A DNA stretch of 64,000 bases, from positions 1 to 64,000 of the forward strand of contig CAIKMJ010000009.1 in assembly GCA_903828455.1 (NCBI GenBank), given 5' to 3'. Source of the DNA: an uncultured Acidobacteriia bacterium (GTDB lineage: Bacteria > Acidobacteriota > Terriglobia > Bryobacterales > Bryobacteraceae). Under the pieces are notes generated by a model. The model was not told where the DNA came from, did not search any database, and saw nothing but the letters and a program-made list of their open reading frames with translations. Of the stretch, positions 1-9,444 are shown piece after piece (the first letter of the stretch is position 1; every line of letters begins with the position of its first letter). Position numbers and translations under genes: made by a program.

Positions 1-461
<461 letters not shown>

Positions 462-867
462 TTAGATGCGCCGGTCCCCGGCACTGGGATTGCGGCCGCC
501 CGCCACTACGCGGCCATCTGGCTGGAACGAAAGGGCCCAACCAAACCGGCTCCGGCCAGCGACGCGTGGATCGCAGCGCTCTGCCGCCAGCATGCGCTTC
601 CCGTAATGAGCCGGGGCGCCCACTTCGACCTCGTGAGCGGCTTGAGACGGCAAACCCGGTGACGCCGCTCTCCGGGCGACCCTCTCGCACAACCACGCCT
701 TCGTGGATGGCGACAAACGCATCGCGGTGACCAATCCAGCCTGGAATCCGCCGGCCCCGACGCGCCTTCCCTCCTGCCGGACCTTGCACAAGTCAGCCCG
801 AATGCTGTTCCACCAAATTGATCCCGGGCTTCGACAACACGGGCTTCGGCAACACGCCGCGCGCCAC

Positions 868-1629
868 CTAACGCGCGGCGTGCATCCGCCGCCGCCGAAA
901 GGCTGCCAGACTCCCCAGCCCCCCGCCCATCAGAACCAACGTTCCGGGCTCCGGCGTTTCCACGATTTGCAGGCCAAATATGTTGTTGGATATCTGGCCG
1001 TTAATCGACCCGCTTTCGGTCAGCGTCAAAGTCGAACTCGTCTCGTTCGTGAAAAGCTGGTACTGCGCCAGGCCCACCGTGGGGCTTCCGGCATTCGTGC
1101 TCGTCGTCAGCGTCAGACTCGTCAGGCCGGCCATCTGCTTGCCAGCCCCACCGTACCCGCCGCCGCTCCGGTAGTAGTAGGTTGTCGTGCCGTCGCTGAT
1201 GGAAAGGACGCTCGTATTGTTGGTGGCTTCCGAGGCGTAAACGTAGACTTCATAGCTCGAATACGGAATCCCGGTAATGGTCAGATGCGGCTCGCCCCCG
1301 TTGAGCGGGTCGCCATACAGCGCGTGCTGGTAGATCGTGTCCAGATTGGTGTCCGGCGTGTTCGGGTAGCCAAAGCCCAAATACAACCCGGCCGCACCGT
1401 ACGTGAGCAGCGCTGTCGTACCGGCGCCGCTGTTGTCAGCGAGCGCGATATTCGCGCCCGATTTGCCTGTTTCATTATTCCAGTTGCTGGCCGAGGCAAG
1501 TCCCGCCGAGGCCGTGGACAACAAATTACTGCCGAAGTCGATGCTGATGCAGATCTCCGCCCGCGCGGGCCCGGCAAATCCGGCTGCCAGCAGGCCTCCC
1601 ACAGCGCACAGCAATTTCCCGGTGCCCAT
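868..1629 (-). CDS. PEP-CTERM sorting domain-containing secreted protein
   Basis: N-terminal signal peptide (MGTGKLLCAVGGLLAAGFAGPARA) and C-terminal PEPGTLVLMGGGLGSLAAFRRRR (PEP motif, hydrophobic stretch, Arg cluster). Confidence 0.85.
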   Translation of the reverse strand: MGTGKLLCAVGGLLAAGFAGPARAEICISIDFGSNLLSTASAGLASASNWNNETGKSGANIALADNSGAGTTALLTYGAAGLYLGFGYPNTPDTNLDTIYQHALYGDPLNGGEPHLTITGIPYSSYEVYVYASEATNNTSVLSISDGTTTYYYRSGGGYGGAGKQMAGLTSLTLTTSTNAGSPTVGLAQYQLFTNETSSTLTLTESGSINGQISNNIFGLQIVETPEPGTLVLMGGGLGSLAAFRRRRMHAAR

Positions 1630-1752
1630 ATCGCGTCCTCTCCGCTGAATTCTCTCCGCTGCACTAAGGCGGAAAGTTTACCAGTCGCAGCATCGGGGAG
1701 CAAACACCCGGTTGCACGGCTCGGTGGGCGTCGCCGCCGCACTCCTCGCCCC

Positions 1753-2427
1753 ATGCATGACAACCCATGTATTACAAAGGTGCTGGTGCCCCTCGAATTC
1801 CTCCACCGCGCAACCCTGCCCCCCGGCGCGCCCCCGCCAGCCCGCATCGCCCTCTTTCCCGGCTCCTGGAATCCCCCCACCATCGCCCACCTCGATATCG
1901 CCCGCGCCGCCGCCTGCTGGGCCCACGAAGTCATCCTCGTCATCCCCCGCGCCTTCCCCCACAAGGCCTACGACGGCGCCCCGTTCCCCGTCCGCTGCCA
2001 ACTCCTCGCTGCCCTCGCCCAATCCCAACTCGCCCCGCCCCACCTCGCCCCGCCCGCCCTCTCCGCCGCCATATCCGACGGCGGCCTCTATGCCGACATC
2101 GCCACCGAAGCCCGCGCCGCTCTCGGTCCCGCCGCCGAACTCGCCATCCTTTGTGGACGCGACGCCGCCGAACGCTGGGCCTCGTGGCCTTACCCCGACC
2201 CCGCCCACCTCGACCGCATGCTCCTCCACTGCCGTCTCCTCGTCGCCGCCCGCCGCGGCGAGTACACCCCGCCGCCCCGGCTCAGCCACCGCATCTCCAC
2301 CCTGCCGCTCCCCGCCGCCCACGACGACGTCTCCTCCACCGACGTCCACCACCGCATCCAGCACCACCTCCCCTGGCAGCACCTCGTCCCACCGGCCATC
2401 CACGAATACGTCCGCCAGTCGTTCTAA
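1753..2427 (+). CDS. NadD-like nucleotidyltransferase (cytidylyltransferase-like fold)
   Basis: In frame inside ORF 703..2427: ARIALFPGSWNPPTIAHLDIARAAA (GSFxPxHxGH-like) ... ILCGRDAAERW ... DDVSSTDVHHRI (ISST-like motif). Confidence 0.7.
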   Translation: MHDNPCITKVLVPLEFLHRATLPPGAPPPARIALFPGSWNPPTIAHLDIARAAACWAHEVILVIPRAFPHKAYDGAPFPVRCQLLAALAQSQLAPPHLAPPALSAAISDGGLYADIATEARAALGPAAELAILCGRDAAERWASWPYPDPAHLDRMLLHCRLLVAARRGEYTPPPRLSHRISTLPLPAAHDDVSSTDVHHRIQHHLPWQHLVPPAIHEYVRQSF

Positions 2428-2471
2428 CCAAAAATCGCGCTCGCATACGCGACCGCCCCAAACGCGACATA

Positions 2472-3029
2472 ATGGACAAACCCACCATGCACCTCGCCGA
2501 ACGCCACGCCCTCCTCGACCAGTTCCGCTCCTCCCACCACCGCCTCCTCGCCCTCGTCTCCCGCCTCTCCCACTCCCAGTGGCACTTCCGCCCCGCCCCC
2601 GGCCGCTGGTCCATCGCCGACTGTCTCGAACACGTCACCGCCGTCGAAGCCCGCGTCCTCGCCGCCATCCACAAGCAGCTCGAAGGCCCCGCCGACCCCT
2701 CCAAACGCGCTCTCACCGAAGGCAAGGACGCCGCCGTCCGCCAGCGCATCCCCGACCGCTCCAACCGCATCGAGGCCCCCGAACCCGTCCGCCCCACCGG
2801 CCGCTGGCCCGAAACCGCCGAACTCCTCGCCCAATATCAGGCCACCCGCAACCGCACCATCCAGTTCGTCACCGACACCGTCGCCGACCTCCGCAGCCGC
2901 AGCTGGCCCCACATCGCCCTCGGCGACCTCGACTGCTACCAGTGGCTCCTCGCCATGAGCCACCACGGCGACCGCCACGCCCTTCAGATTCAGGAAATCC
3001 AGCAGCACCCCGACTACCCCGCCACTTAA
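2472..3029 (+). CDS. DinB family protein
   Basis: Inside ORF 1767..3029: LLDQFRSSHHRLLALVSRLSHSQWHFRPAPGRWSIADCLEHV ... HHGDRHALQIQEIQ, typical DinB/YfiT layout with spaced His residues. Confidence 0.75.
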   Translation: MDKPTMHLAERHALLDQFRSSHHRLLALVSRLSHSQWHFRPAPGRWSIADCLEHVTAVEARVLAAIHKQLEGPADPSKRALTEGKDAAVRQRIPDRSNRIEAPEPVRPTGRWPETAELLAQYQATRNRTIQFVTDTVADLRSRSWPHIALGDLDCYQWLLAMSHHGDRHALQIQEIQQHPDYPAT

Positions 3030-3227
3030 CCCCACCACCTAACCCCGCCGCCTCCAGCAACCTTATCCCCGCCACGGCGTCACCCACGCGCGGCCCATCC
3101 ACGCGCGACCGCCCGCCGCCGCCCTCCCGCCGCAGCGTCACCCACCCGGCGACGTTAACTCAGTCCCACAGGTACTGGGCTACAGCCCGTTCCCATTTCT
3201 GCCGATCTGGGTTATTGTTGTCTTTCG

Positions 3228-3887
3228 ATGACCTCCTCTTCCGTTAACAAGCATTCGGTTAACAGACTCCCGGTCATCGAACGGCTGGCTTCCGGCCAGT
3301 TGGCTGCTTTGCAGTTGGCTGATTTACAGTTGGTTGCTTTAAGGTTGGTTGGCCAGCGCACAGCGCCCAGGCGGGCTTGGTCCCTCGTCTGCGGTCGCCT
3401 GCTTGCGCTCTTCGTGGCCGGAGCGGTGTTACTGGCGCCGCTCCGCGCCCAAACCTCGGCCACCACCGGCCTGCTTCTCTTCGTTCCCGCCGAATCGCGT
3501 CTCAATCAGCAATCGGTCTCCGTCACCATCACCGTCGACAACTCCGGCGCCATCTCCACTCAGTCGGAAACCCTCGAGGCCTGGATTCGCGCCGCGTCCG
3601 GCCAGTCCATCCAGTTCACCGCGCAGTCCGGCCCGCTCACCGGCCCTTCCGGCACGCTGCCCGCCGGTCTTCTTTTATGGCAGGGCTCGGCCCTTACCGC
3701 CACCGGCGGCGGCAAAACCGCCCAGTGCACCAGCGGCGCCTTCACCGGCGGTTCAGATCTCCTCGCCTCTTCCTGGACGCAGTCCGGCATCCTCTCCTGC
3801 CAGGTCCAGTTCACGCTGGACGCCGCGCAGAATCCCGCCCCGGGCGTCTACACCGCCCAGGTCACTCTCTCCCTCTACGCCCGGTAA
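3228..3887 (+). CDS. secreted hypothetical protein
   Basis: ORF with internal hydrophobic signal-like segment LLALFVAGAVLLAPLRAQ; start codon uncertain. Confidence 0.55.
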   Translation: MTSSSVNKHSVNRLPVIERLASGQLAALQLADLQLVALRLVGQRTAPRRAWSLVCGRLLALFVAGAVLLAPLRAQTSATTGLLLFVPAESRLNQQSVSVTITVDNSGAISTQSETLEAWIRAASGQSIQFTAQSGPLTGPSGTLPAGLLLWQGSALTATGGGKTAQCTSGAFTGGSDLLASSWTQSGILSCQVQFTLDAAQNPAPGVYTAQVTLSLYAR

Positions 3888-3916
3888 TTCAAAAATTGTT
3901 TGGATGTTCGAAGCGG

Positions 3917-4168
3917 TCACCCGACCGTCTTCGCCGCCTTGCCCGGTTTCGCGGCGCCCGCCACCCTCCGCGCCTTCCTCGGATCCCGCGCCCGGAAGCT
4001 ATATCCGCACATCTCGCACAGATATCCCCGCTTCCGCGTAAACAACGTCGCCATCCGCTCCCCGAAGTCCGTGATCCCCCGCGTAAGCACCAGCATCGAC
4101 TTGCAATACGGGCATTGCACTCCCGATCCTTCCTGCCCGGATTTCACCGCTTTCGCGCTTGTACCCAC
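3917..4168 (-). CDS. small zinc-ribbon protein
   Basis: CPYC...CEMC pair in MGTSAKAVKSGQEGSGVQCPYCKSMLVLTRGITDFGERMATLFTRKRGYLCEMCGYSFRARDP. Confidence 0.6.
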   Translation of the reverse strand: MGTSAKAVKSGQEGSGVQCPYCKSMLVLTRGITDFGERMATLFTRKRGYLCEMCGYSFRARDPRKARRVAGAAKPGKAAKTVG

Positions 4169-4334
4169 GTATCCCTCCGTACCGAATGGATGCCCAAAGC
4201 TTACTCTGCCCGGTCATTCGGTGCAAGGTGGATCGTAAAAAACCTTAATACCCGGCGATCCGATCACCTACCTCCGCGCCGAACGCCCCGCGCCGCCTCG
4301 GCCCCGCCACAGTCTCGGCTAAACTTGCTGTCAG

Positions 4335-4622
4335 ATGCCCGGCATCGCATTTGAGTGGGACCCGAAGAAGGATGCGGCCAACCGCACCAAACACGGCGTC
4401 AGTTTCGCCGAGGCCAGTACCGTCTTCGGCGACCCTCTTTCGCTCACCATCCCAAATCCCGATCCCGTTGCCGGCGAGCAGCGCTTCGTCATCGTGGGAA
4501 TCTCCGGTGCGCGAACTCTCCTCGTTGTGGTTCATACTATAAGAGGCGAGCGAATCCGCCTGATCAGCGCCCGCCCCGCAACAAAACACGAAAGACGCGC
4601 CTATGAAGAAACCGGCCTCTGA
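4335..4622 (+). CDS. brnT: BrnT family toxin
   Basis: FEWDPKKDAANRTKHGVSFAEASTVFGDPLSLTIPNP...RFVIVGISGARTLLVVVHTIRGERIRLISARPATKHERRAYEE matches the BrnT pattern. Confidence 0.9.
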   Translation: MPGIAFEWDPKKDAANRTKHGVSFAEASTVFGDPLSLTIPNPDPVAGEQRFVIVGISGARTLLVVVHTIRGERIRLISARPATKHERRAYEETGL

Positions 4623-4848
4623 TTCCCGCAAGCCCGCTCCCGGGCCCCGCCCCCCCGCCATGCGTCCCGAGTACGACTTCTCCGCCGGCGTCCGTGGCAA
4701 ATACGCCGCGCGCTACCGCCAGGGCACCAACGTCGTCCTCATCGACCCCGAACTCGCCCAGGCCTTCCCCGACTCCAAATCGGTCAACGACGCCCTCCGC
4801 GCCCTCGCCGCCATCGCCGCGCGCACCGACCTCCGCAAGCCCGCATAA
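4603..4848 (+). CDS. BrnA-type antitoxin partner
   Basis: Overlaps the end of brnT by 20 bp; MRPEYDFSAGVRGKYAARYRQGTNVVLIDPELAQAFPDSKSVNDALRALAAIA. Confidence 0.75.
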   Translation: MKKPASDSRKPAPGPRPPAMRPEYDFSAGVRGKYAARYRQGTNVVLIDPELAQAFPDSKSVNDALRALAAIAARTDLRKPA

Positions 4849-4900
4849 CGAGCCCCCGGCCCGGTTCGGCCGAGCCGGAAAAGCCCCCCTTCCTCCCGCC

Positions 4901-5125
4901 TTAGGCAAAAATCAATCGTCTGCCGCGCGGTTCCGCAACCTGCTGCCCGAATTCCCTGGCCGTTGCCAGCCAAAGCTCCATCGCCTCCTGCGCATTCCGC
5001 AACGCCATCTCCTGAGTGGCCCCGTGCGCCATGCACCCCGGCAGTTCCGGGACATCCGCCACATAGGCATCGTCCTCGTTGCTCCAGTAAATGATGACCT
5101 CGTATTTCATCTCCCCGCCTCTCAT
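4901..5125 (-). CDS. HicB-like antitoxin (single domain)
   Basis: MKYEVIIYWSNEDDAYVADVPELPGCMAHGATQEMALRNAQEAMELWLATAREFGQQVAEPRGR matches HicB/UPF0150; true start may be Met at MKYEV. Confidence 0.88.
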   Translation of the reverse strand: MRGGEMKYEVIIYWSNEDDAYVADVPELPGCMAHGATQEMALRNAQEAMELWLATAREFGQQVAEPRGRRLIFA

Positions 5126-5317
5126 TCACTGTCGCCCAGCCGATACCGGACGACCACCGCCCGCACCTGCCGCTCCTGATACGGCTTCGCCCCGCCGCTT
5201 CCGCAGCACCGCCGCCAAACGTTGCGGCAACACCTCCAGCGCCGGCCCCGCCCGCCGCACATCCTCCGCGCTCCACTCCGCATTGTCACGCTCAGTCTTT
5301 GTCGCCTGCTTCCGCAT
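5126..5317 (-). pseudogene. BrnA/COG3514-like antitoxin, probably frameshifted or truncated
   Basis: N-terminus NAEWSAEDVRRAGPALEVLPQRLAAVLRKRRG resembles BrnA-like antitoxins, then degenerates to low complexity; a shifted frame gives AKPYQERQVRAVVVRYRLGDSE* with an ATGA overlap to the hicB-like gene. Confidence 0.4.
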
Positions 5318-5344
5318 ACATGCTCCGTTCCTGACCTGACACGT

Positions 5345-6151
5345 TCACCAGCTTTCTGGAATCACGTCTAAAGAATCGCCAAACTTACCTAACGCCCGGG
5401 GCTCGAGTCGTTTCGAGCCGGATCGGAAGTGGCGGGCGAACCAAGTCCATCTGGATAGCTCTAGCGCTTTGCCTTCCTTTTCCAGTTTTCGAAGATTCTC
5501 CGTAACAATCTCAACGGCATTAAGCAGCCACCTGTCGGCAGCGTCCGTCTTGAGGCGCCCAGTGAACATTCGGGCGAAGTAATCGACATGACGCACGCCG
5601 TCGCAGTCGCGTATTACGAATGAGTTCTCAAACTCAATGCTGTCGGGGCCGTAGGCGAGTTGCGGTGACAACACGACACGCGGGTAATTAGCCAAGCGTT
5701 TTTCAAGATCAACAACCTCGACAAGTGCCTCGCCGAAAATGACGCCACCCGAGTGATGCAAATTGCCCATGCCAACGGCCCCTCGAAGTAGATAGCCAAT
5801 TTCAAGAGCTGATGCCGCGATCTCTGCGAGGATGTCCGAGAATAAAACCAAAAGGGCCCTCGCTGCGCTCTTGTTATCCGGCGACTTAAAAGCACTGCGC
5901 ACCGGCCTTAGCGGGTAGCTGATTGCAATGGAATCGGAAAAAGTGGTTATAGCCGGTTCTATGAAACCCTGCATCCCACTCTCTGTCGGCGAGGCCTCTA
6001 TCCTGTGGTTGCGCTGAAGCCTGGATAGCATCGACAACAGCCCAAGCACCTGTTTCCTTTTTGCTTCATTAGTATCTTTGCTCGCCTCGCTAAATCCAAG
6101 AAGGTCGATATAAGCCGTCAAATGAGGTTCATAGCTCGGCGCAGGTTCCAC
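5345..6151 (-). CDS. standalone class III nucleotide cyclase-like domain protein (divergent)
   Basis: GTG start. AYIDLLGFSEASK (cf. F-x-D-[IL]-x-GF[ST]), FSDSIAISYP (second acidic motif), LLRGAVGMGNLHHSGGVIFGEALVEVVDLEKRLANYPRVVLSP (cf. RIGIHxGxVxxxxxFGxAVNxAARLE). Visibly lower GC than neighbours. Confidence 0.55.
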   Translation of the reverse strand: MEPAPSYEPHLTAYIDLLGFSEASKDTNEAKRKQVLGLLSMLSRLQRNHRIEASPTESGMQGFIEPAITTFSDSIAISYPLRPVRSAFKSPDNKSAARALLVLFSDILAEIAASALEIGYLLRGAVGMGNLHHSGGVIFGEALVEVVDLEKRLANYPRVVLSPQLAYGPDSIEFENSFVIRDCDGVRHVDYFARMFTGRLKTDAADRWLLNAVEIVTENLRKLEKEGKALELSRWTWFARHFRSGSKRLEPRALGKFGDSLDVIPESW

Positions 6152-6348
6152 CGATTAATTATCCCAACGTTGGACCGAGCTATTTTCGCATTTCGCGCTC
6201 TGATTTTTCCGCAGCCCGAAAAATATTTCCCCAACCCCCTCAACAACTTCCCCCGTCCCCCGCGTCTCATCTCCCTCTCCCCGTGCTACTCCTGTGTCCG
6301 GCAGCCTCCCATCGGCTCCCCATTTACCAACTCCGAAAGGCACTCTCC

Positions 6349-7074
6349 ATGGCCACGCCCAAACAAATCGCCGCCAATCGCGCCAATGCCCAGAAATCCA
6401 CCGGCCCGCGCACCGAAGCCGGGAAAGCCATCACCCGTCTCAACGCCGTCAAAGACGGTCTCACCGGCCAACTCCTCCTCATCGCCCCCGAAGAGCACGA
6501 CGCCTGGCTCGACTTCTCCCAGCGCCTCACCGCCTCCCTCGCCCCCGTCGGCATCGAGGAACTCCACGTCGCCGCCCGCATCGTCCGCGACACCTGGCGT
6601 CTCCACCGCATCGCCGCCATCGAGGAAACCGCCTACACCCGCGGCCACCTCAGCAACCCACTCGCCCCCGCCACCACCCCCGCCGAACACCACGCCAACA
6701 CCGCCCTCTCCCACTCCCTCACCTTCGACGCCCGCGCCGCCGAATTCAACCGCGCCTCTCTCATCGAAGCCCGCCTCCGCCGCGGACTCAACAGCGATTA
6801 CGCCCTCCTCCACCGCCTCCGCAAAGAGCGCCCCGCCTCTCTCCCCGAATCCGCCGCCCAGGACGCGCATCCCTCTGACGCGCCAGCGCTTTCCGCCCAC
6901 AACCCGCCCGCCTCGGCCCCCCCGATTGGCTCCGTTTTTGAGATTGTCGTGATGTCCGGTCCCAACGAGGCCGATCCGCCGGTCACCACCCCGCAACCCG
7001 GCCCGCAACCCGCCTCGCAACCCGGCCCGCGCCCGGTTCCGCCCCCCCATTCCGGCCCTCGCGCCGTCGCATGA
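6349..7074 (+). CDS. 'NRANAQKSTGPRTEAGK' family protein
   Basis: MATPKQIAANRANAQKSTGPRTEAGKAITRLNAVKDGLTGQLLL: NRxNAxxSTGPxTxxGKxxSxxNAxxHGL-type N-terminus; Pro-rich C-terminus. Confidence 0.7.
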   Translation: MATPKQIAANRANAQKSTGPRTEAGKAITRLNAVKDGLTGQLLLIAPEEHDAWLDFSQRLTASLAPVGIEELHVAARIVRDTWRLHRIAAIEETAYTRGHLSNPLAPATTPAEHHANTALSHSLTFDARAAEFNRASLIEARLRRGLNSDYALLHRLRKERPASLPESAAQDAHPSDAPALSAHNPPASAPPIGSVFEIVVMSGPNEADPPVTTPQPGPQPASQPGPRPVPPPHSGPRAVA

Positions 7075-7187
7075 CGCCGCCGGCCCCGCCCGTCCGGCCT
7101 CATCCCGAACCGCATTGCCGCAGGTTCCGGCGTAGTGTGCCCGCGCGAACCACCCCTCGCCGGACGCTTCTTCTTCGCCGCGCCCGC

Positions 7188-7997
7188 CTACTCCGCCTGT
7201 CCGCCGAGCCCCGTCCGGATCGGATCCTGCTCGGTGACGTTCGCCCCCCGAATCACCTTGTCCAGTTCCAGAAACTCCTGGATATCTTCATTCCCCGAAC
7301 GGTACAGCTCCGCCGGCGTGCCGAAAAACGCCACCTCGCCCTTGCTCAGGAACACCACCTTATCGGCCACCCGGTTCAGCAGATCCAGGTCGTGCGTCAC
7401 CACCACGCTCGTCAGGCTCAGCTGCTTTTTCAGGCGCAGCATCAGTTCGGTCAGGTGGTCGCTCATAATCGGGTCCACCATCGTCGTCGGCTCGTCGTAC
7501 AGTACGCACTGCGGCTGTGCGGCCAGCGCCCGCGCAATCGCCACCGCGCGCCGGTAGCCGGTCGAAAGGTCGGTCGGGAACGCGTCCCGTTCGTCCCACA
7601 GGTCCACCATTTTCAGCAGCCCCGCCACCACGTCTTCTTTGTTCTGTGCGTCGTAATCCTCGCGCAGCTCCAGCGAAAACAGCACATTTTCCGCCACCGT
7701 CAGCGAATCGAACAGCGCGCCCGACTGGAACACCATCGTCACCTTGCGCCGGATCCGGTTCAGCTCGCGCTCCCCGTAATTGGTGATGTCCTCGTGCGCC
7801 ACAATCACGCGACCCGAATCCGGCTTCAGGAATCCCATAATGTGGCCCAGCGTCACCGACTTCCCCACGCCGCTGCGCCCGATAATCCCCACCGTCTGCC
7901 CCACGTCGACCCAAAAATTGCAATCGACCAAAACCGGCTTATCGAACGTCTTATGAACGTGTCGAAACTCGATGTAGTGCGGGTACTCTTCAGCCAT
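7188..7997 (-). CDS. ABC transporter ATP-binding protein, MlaF-like
   Basis: Walker A GRSGVGKS, Walker B CVLYDEPTTMVDP, signature LSTGYRRAVAIARAL, H-loop VVTHDLD. Confidence 0.9.
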   Translation of the reverse strand: MAEEYPHYIEFRHVHKTFDKPVLVDCNFWVDVGQTVGIIGRSGVGKSVTLGHIMGFLKPDSGRVIVAHEDITNYGERELNRIRRKVTMVFQSGALFDSLTVAENVLFSLELREDYDAQNKEDVVAGLLKMVDLWDERDAFPTDLSTGYRRAVAIARALAAQPQCVLYDEPTTMVDPIMSDHLTELMLRLKKQLSLTSVVVTHDLDLLNRVADKVVFLSKGEVAFFGTPAELYRSGNEDIQEFLELDKVIRGANVTEQDPIRTGLGGQAE

Positions 7998-8592
7998 TCC
8001 TGTACCGCTCCACGTCTTCCGGCGTATTCAGGTTCGGAATCTGCGACGTCTCCACTCGAACGTATCGTAACCCGAGCCCCGGGAGCACGTCCTTGACGCG
8101 CCGAACCCCTGCCTCGATGGCCGCCAGAATCGCCGCATGGCATCGCCGGCGGTACACCCCGCACAGCGGCTCGAACCGCCCGTCGGCGTACGCTGCAACG
8201 TTGCAGTCGGCCCCGCCCGCGAACAGCGCTTCCAGCATTGCCGCGTCCAGCTCCGCCATATCGCAGGCCACAATCAGATTCCACTCCGCCGCGCTCGTGC
8301 GCAGCGCCGCTTCAATCCCGGCCAGCGGCCCTTCGCCCGTGAACCGGTCGGCCACCACCGGATACCCCAGCGCGCCGTACTTCGCCGGATCGCCCACCAG
8401 CGAGACCGTTCCGCACACCGGCGCAATCTGCCTCGCCACCCGCGCCGCCAGCGCCTCGCCGTCGACTTCCACCAGTGCCTTGTCGGTGCCCATCCTTCGG
8501 CTCCGCCCGCCCGCCAGCACCCAGCCCGCCCGGTCCCGCCGCGCCGGCGCCTCGCCAAATGCCGCCTCCGCTGTCTCTTTTACGGGATCCAT
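7990..8592 (-). CDS. mobA: molybdenum cofactor guanylyltransferase MobA
   Basis: GWVLAGGRSRRMGTDKALVEVDG ... VADRFTGEGPLAGIEAAL ... VACDMAELDAAML; start chosen at MDPVKET. Confidence 0.88.
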   Translation of the reverse strand: MDPVKETAEAAFGEAPARRDRAGWVLAGGRSRRMGTDKALVEVDGEALAARVARQIAPVCGTVSLVGDPAKYGALGYPVVADRFTGEGPLAGIEAALRTSAAEWNLIVACDMAELDAAMLEALFAGGADCNVAAYADGRFEPLCGVYRRRCHAAILAAIEAGVRRVKDVLPGLGLRYVRVETSQIPNLNTPEDVERYRNG

Positions 8593-8725
8593 AGAGAATG
8601 ACTTCAGCCACCCGAATGTTACCATCGCGAATGTCCGGCTCCGCGGCATTTCCGCGGGCCGCCCGAGCCAGCCCCGGCAACGCTCCGCCCGAAGCCGCCC
8701 GGCCGCCGCGGGCCGAATCAGAACC

Positions 8726-9439
8726 ATGCGTTTTTGTTCTATAATCTTGGTAGTTATGCCTGCGCTTGCCGCATCGCTGCCGAATGCTGCGCCCGAACGG
8801 ACAACCATCGTTGTTCAGGCGGATGCGCGCACCGGCAAGCTCGTCCGCAGCGTAGCTGTCGAGCCTCGCGAAGTCGCCGCCATTCCGGTCGGCGCCGCTG
8901 CCGGCGCTCCGTCGGCGCCCGCGCCGTCCATCGACGAAATCATCGAGCGCGTCGCCGCCGAACATGGCGTTGAAACGCCGCTCGTTCACTCCGTCATTCG
9001 CGCCGAAAGCAATTACAATGCGCACGCCATCTCGCCCAGAGGCGCGCAGGGCATCATGCAGCTGATCCCCGCCACGGCGAAGCGTTTCGGCGTCTCCAAC
9101 GCCTTCGATCCCGAAGAAAACATCCAGGGCGGCGTGCGTTATCTCCGCTTCCTGCTCGATTATTTTAACGGCGATTACCCGCGCGCCATCGCCGCCTACA
9201 ATGCCGGCGAAGCCGCCGTCGACCGTTACAACGGCATCCCGCCTTACGCCGAAACTCAGAATTACGTCTACCAGGTGGCGAAGAATCTGAAGACCGCCCG
9301 GCAGCAGCAGGCCAGGCAGTCGGCGGCGCAACCGGCGTCGCCCGCGCCGTCCGCCGCCCCGGTTGTGCCGGTCGAAACCGCCGCCCCGGTCATCGCCTCG
9401 GTCGGGCAAGACGGCAAGCTTTATTACCGAACGCCCTGA
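8726..9439 (+). CDS. lytic transglycosylase (SLT domain)
   Basis: In ORF 8093..9439: HSVIRAESNYNAHAISPRGAQGIMQLIPATAKRFGV...DPEENIQGGVRYLRFLLDYFNGDYPRAIAAYNAG. Confidence 0.93.
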   Translation: MRFCSIILVVMPALAASLPNAAPERTTIVVQADARTGKLVRSVAVEPREVAAIPVGAAAGAPSAPAPSIDEIIERVAAEHGVETPLVHSVIRAESNYNAHAISPRGAQGIMQLIPATAKRFGVSNAFDPEENIQGGVRYLRFLLDYFNGDYPRAIAAYNAGEAAVDRYNGIPPYAETQNYVYQVAKNLKTARQQQARQSAAQPASPAPSAAPVVPVETAAPVIASVGQDGKLYYRTP

Positions 9440-9444
9440 AACTT

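Noticed and set aside
1712-3247. 511-aa Pro/Arg/Ser-rich plus-strand ORF
   Set aside because: Out-of-frame reading through the NadD-like and DinB genes.
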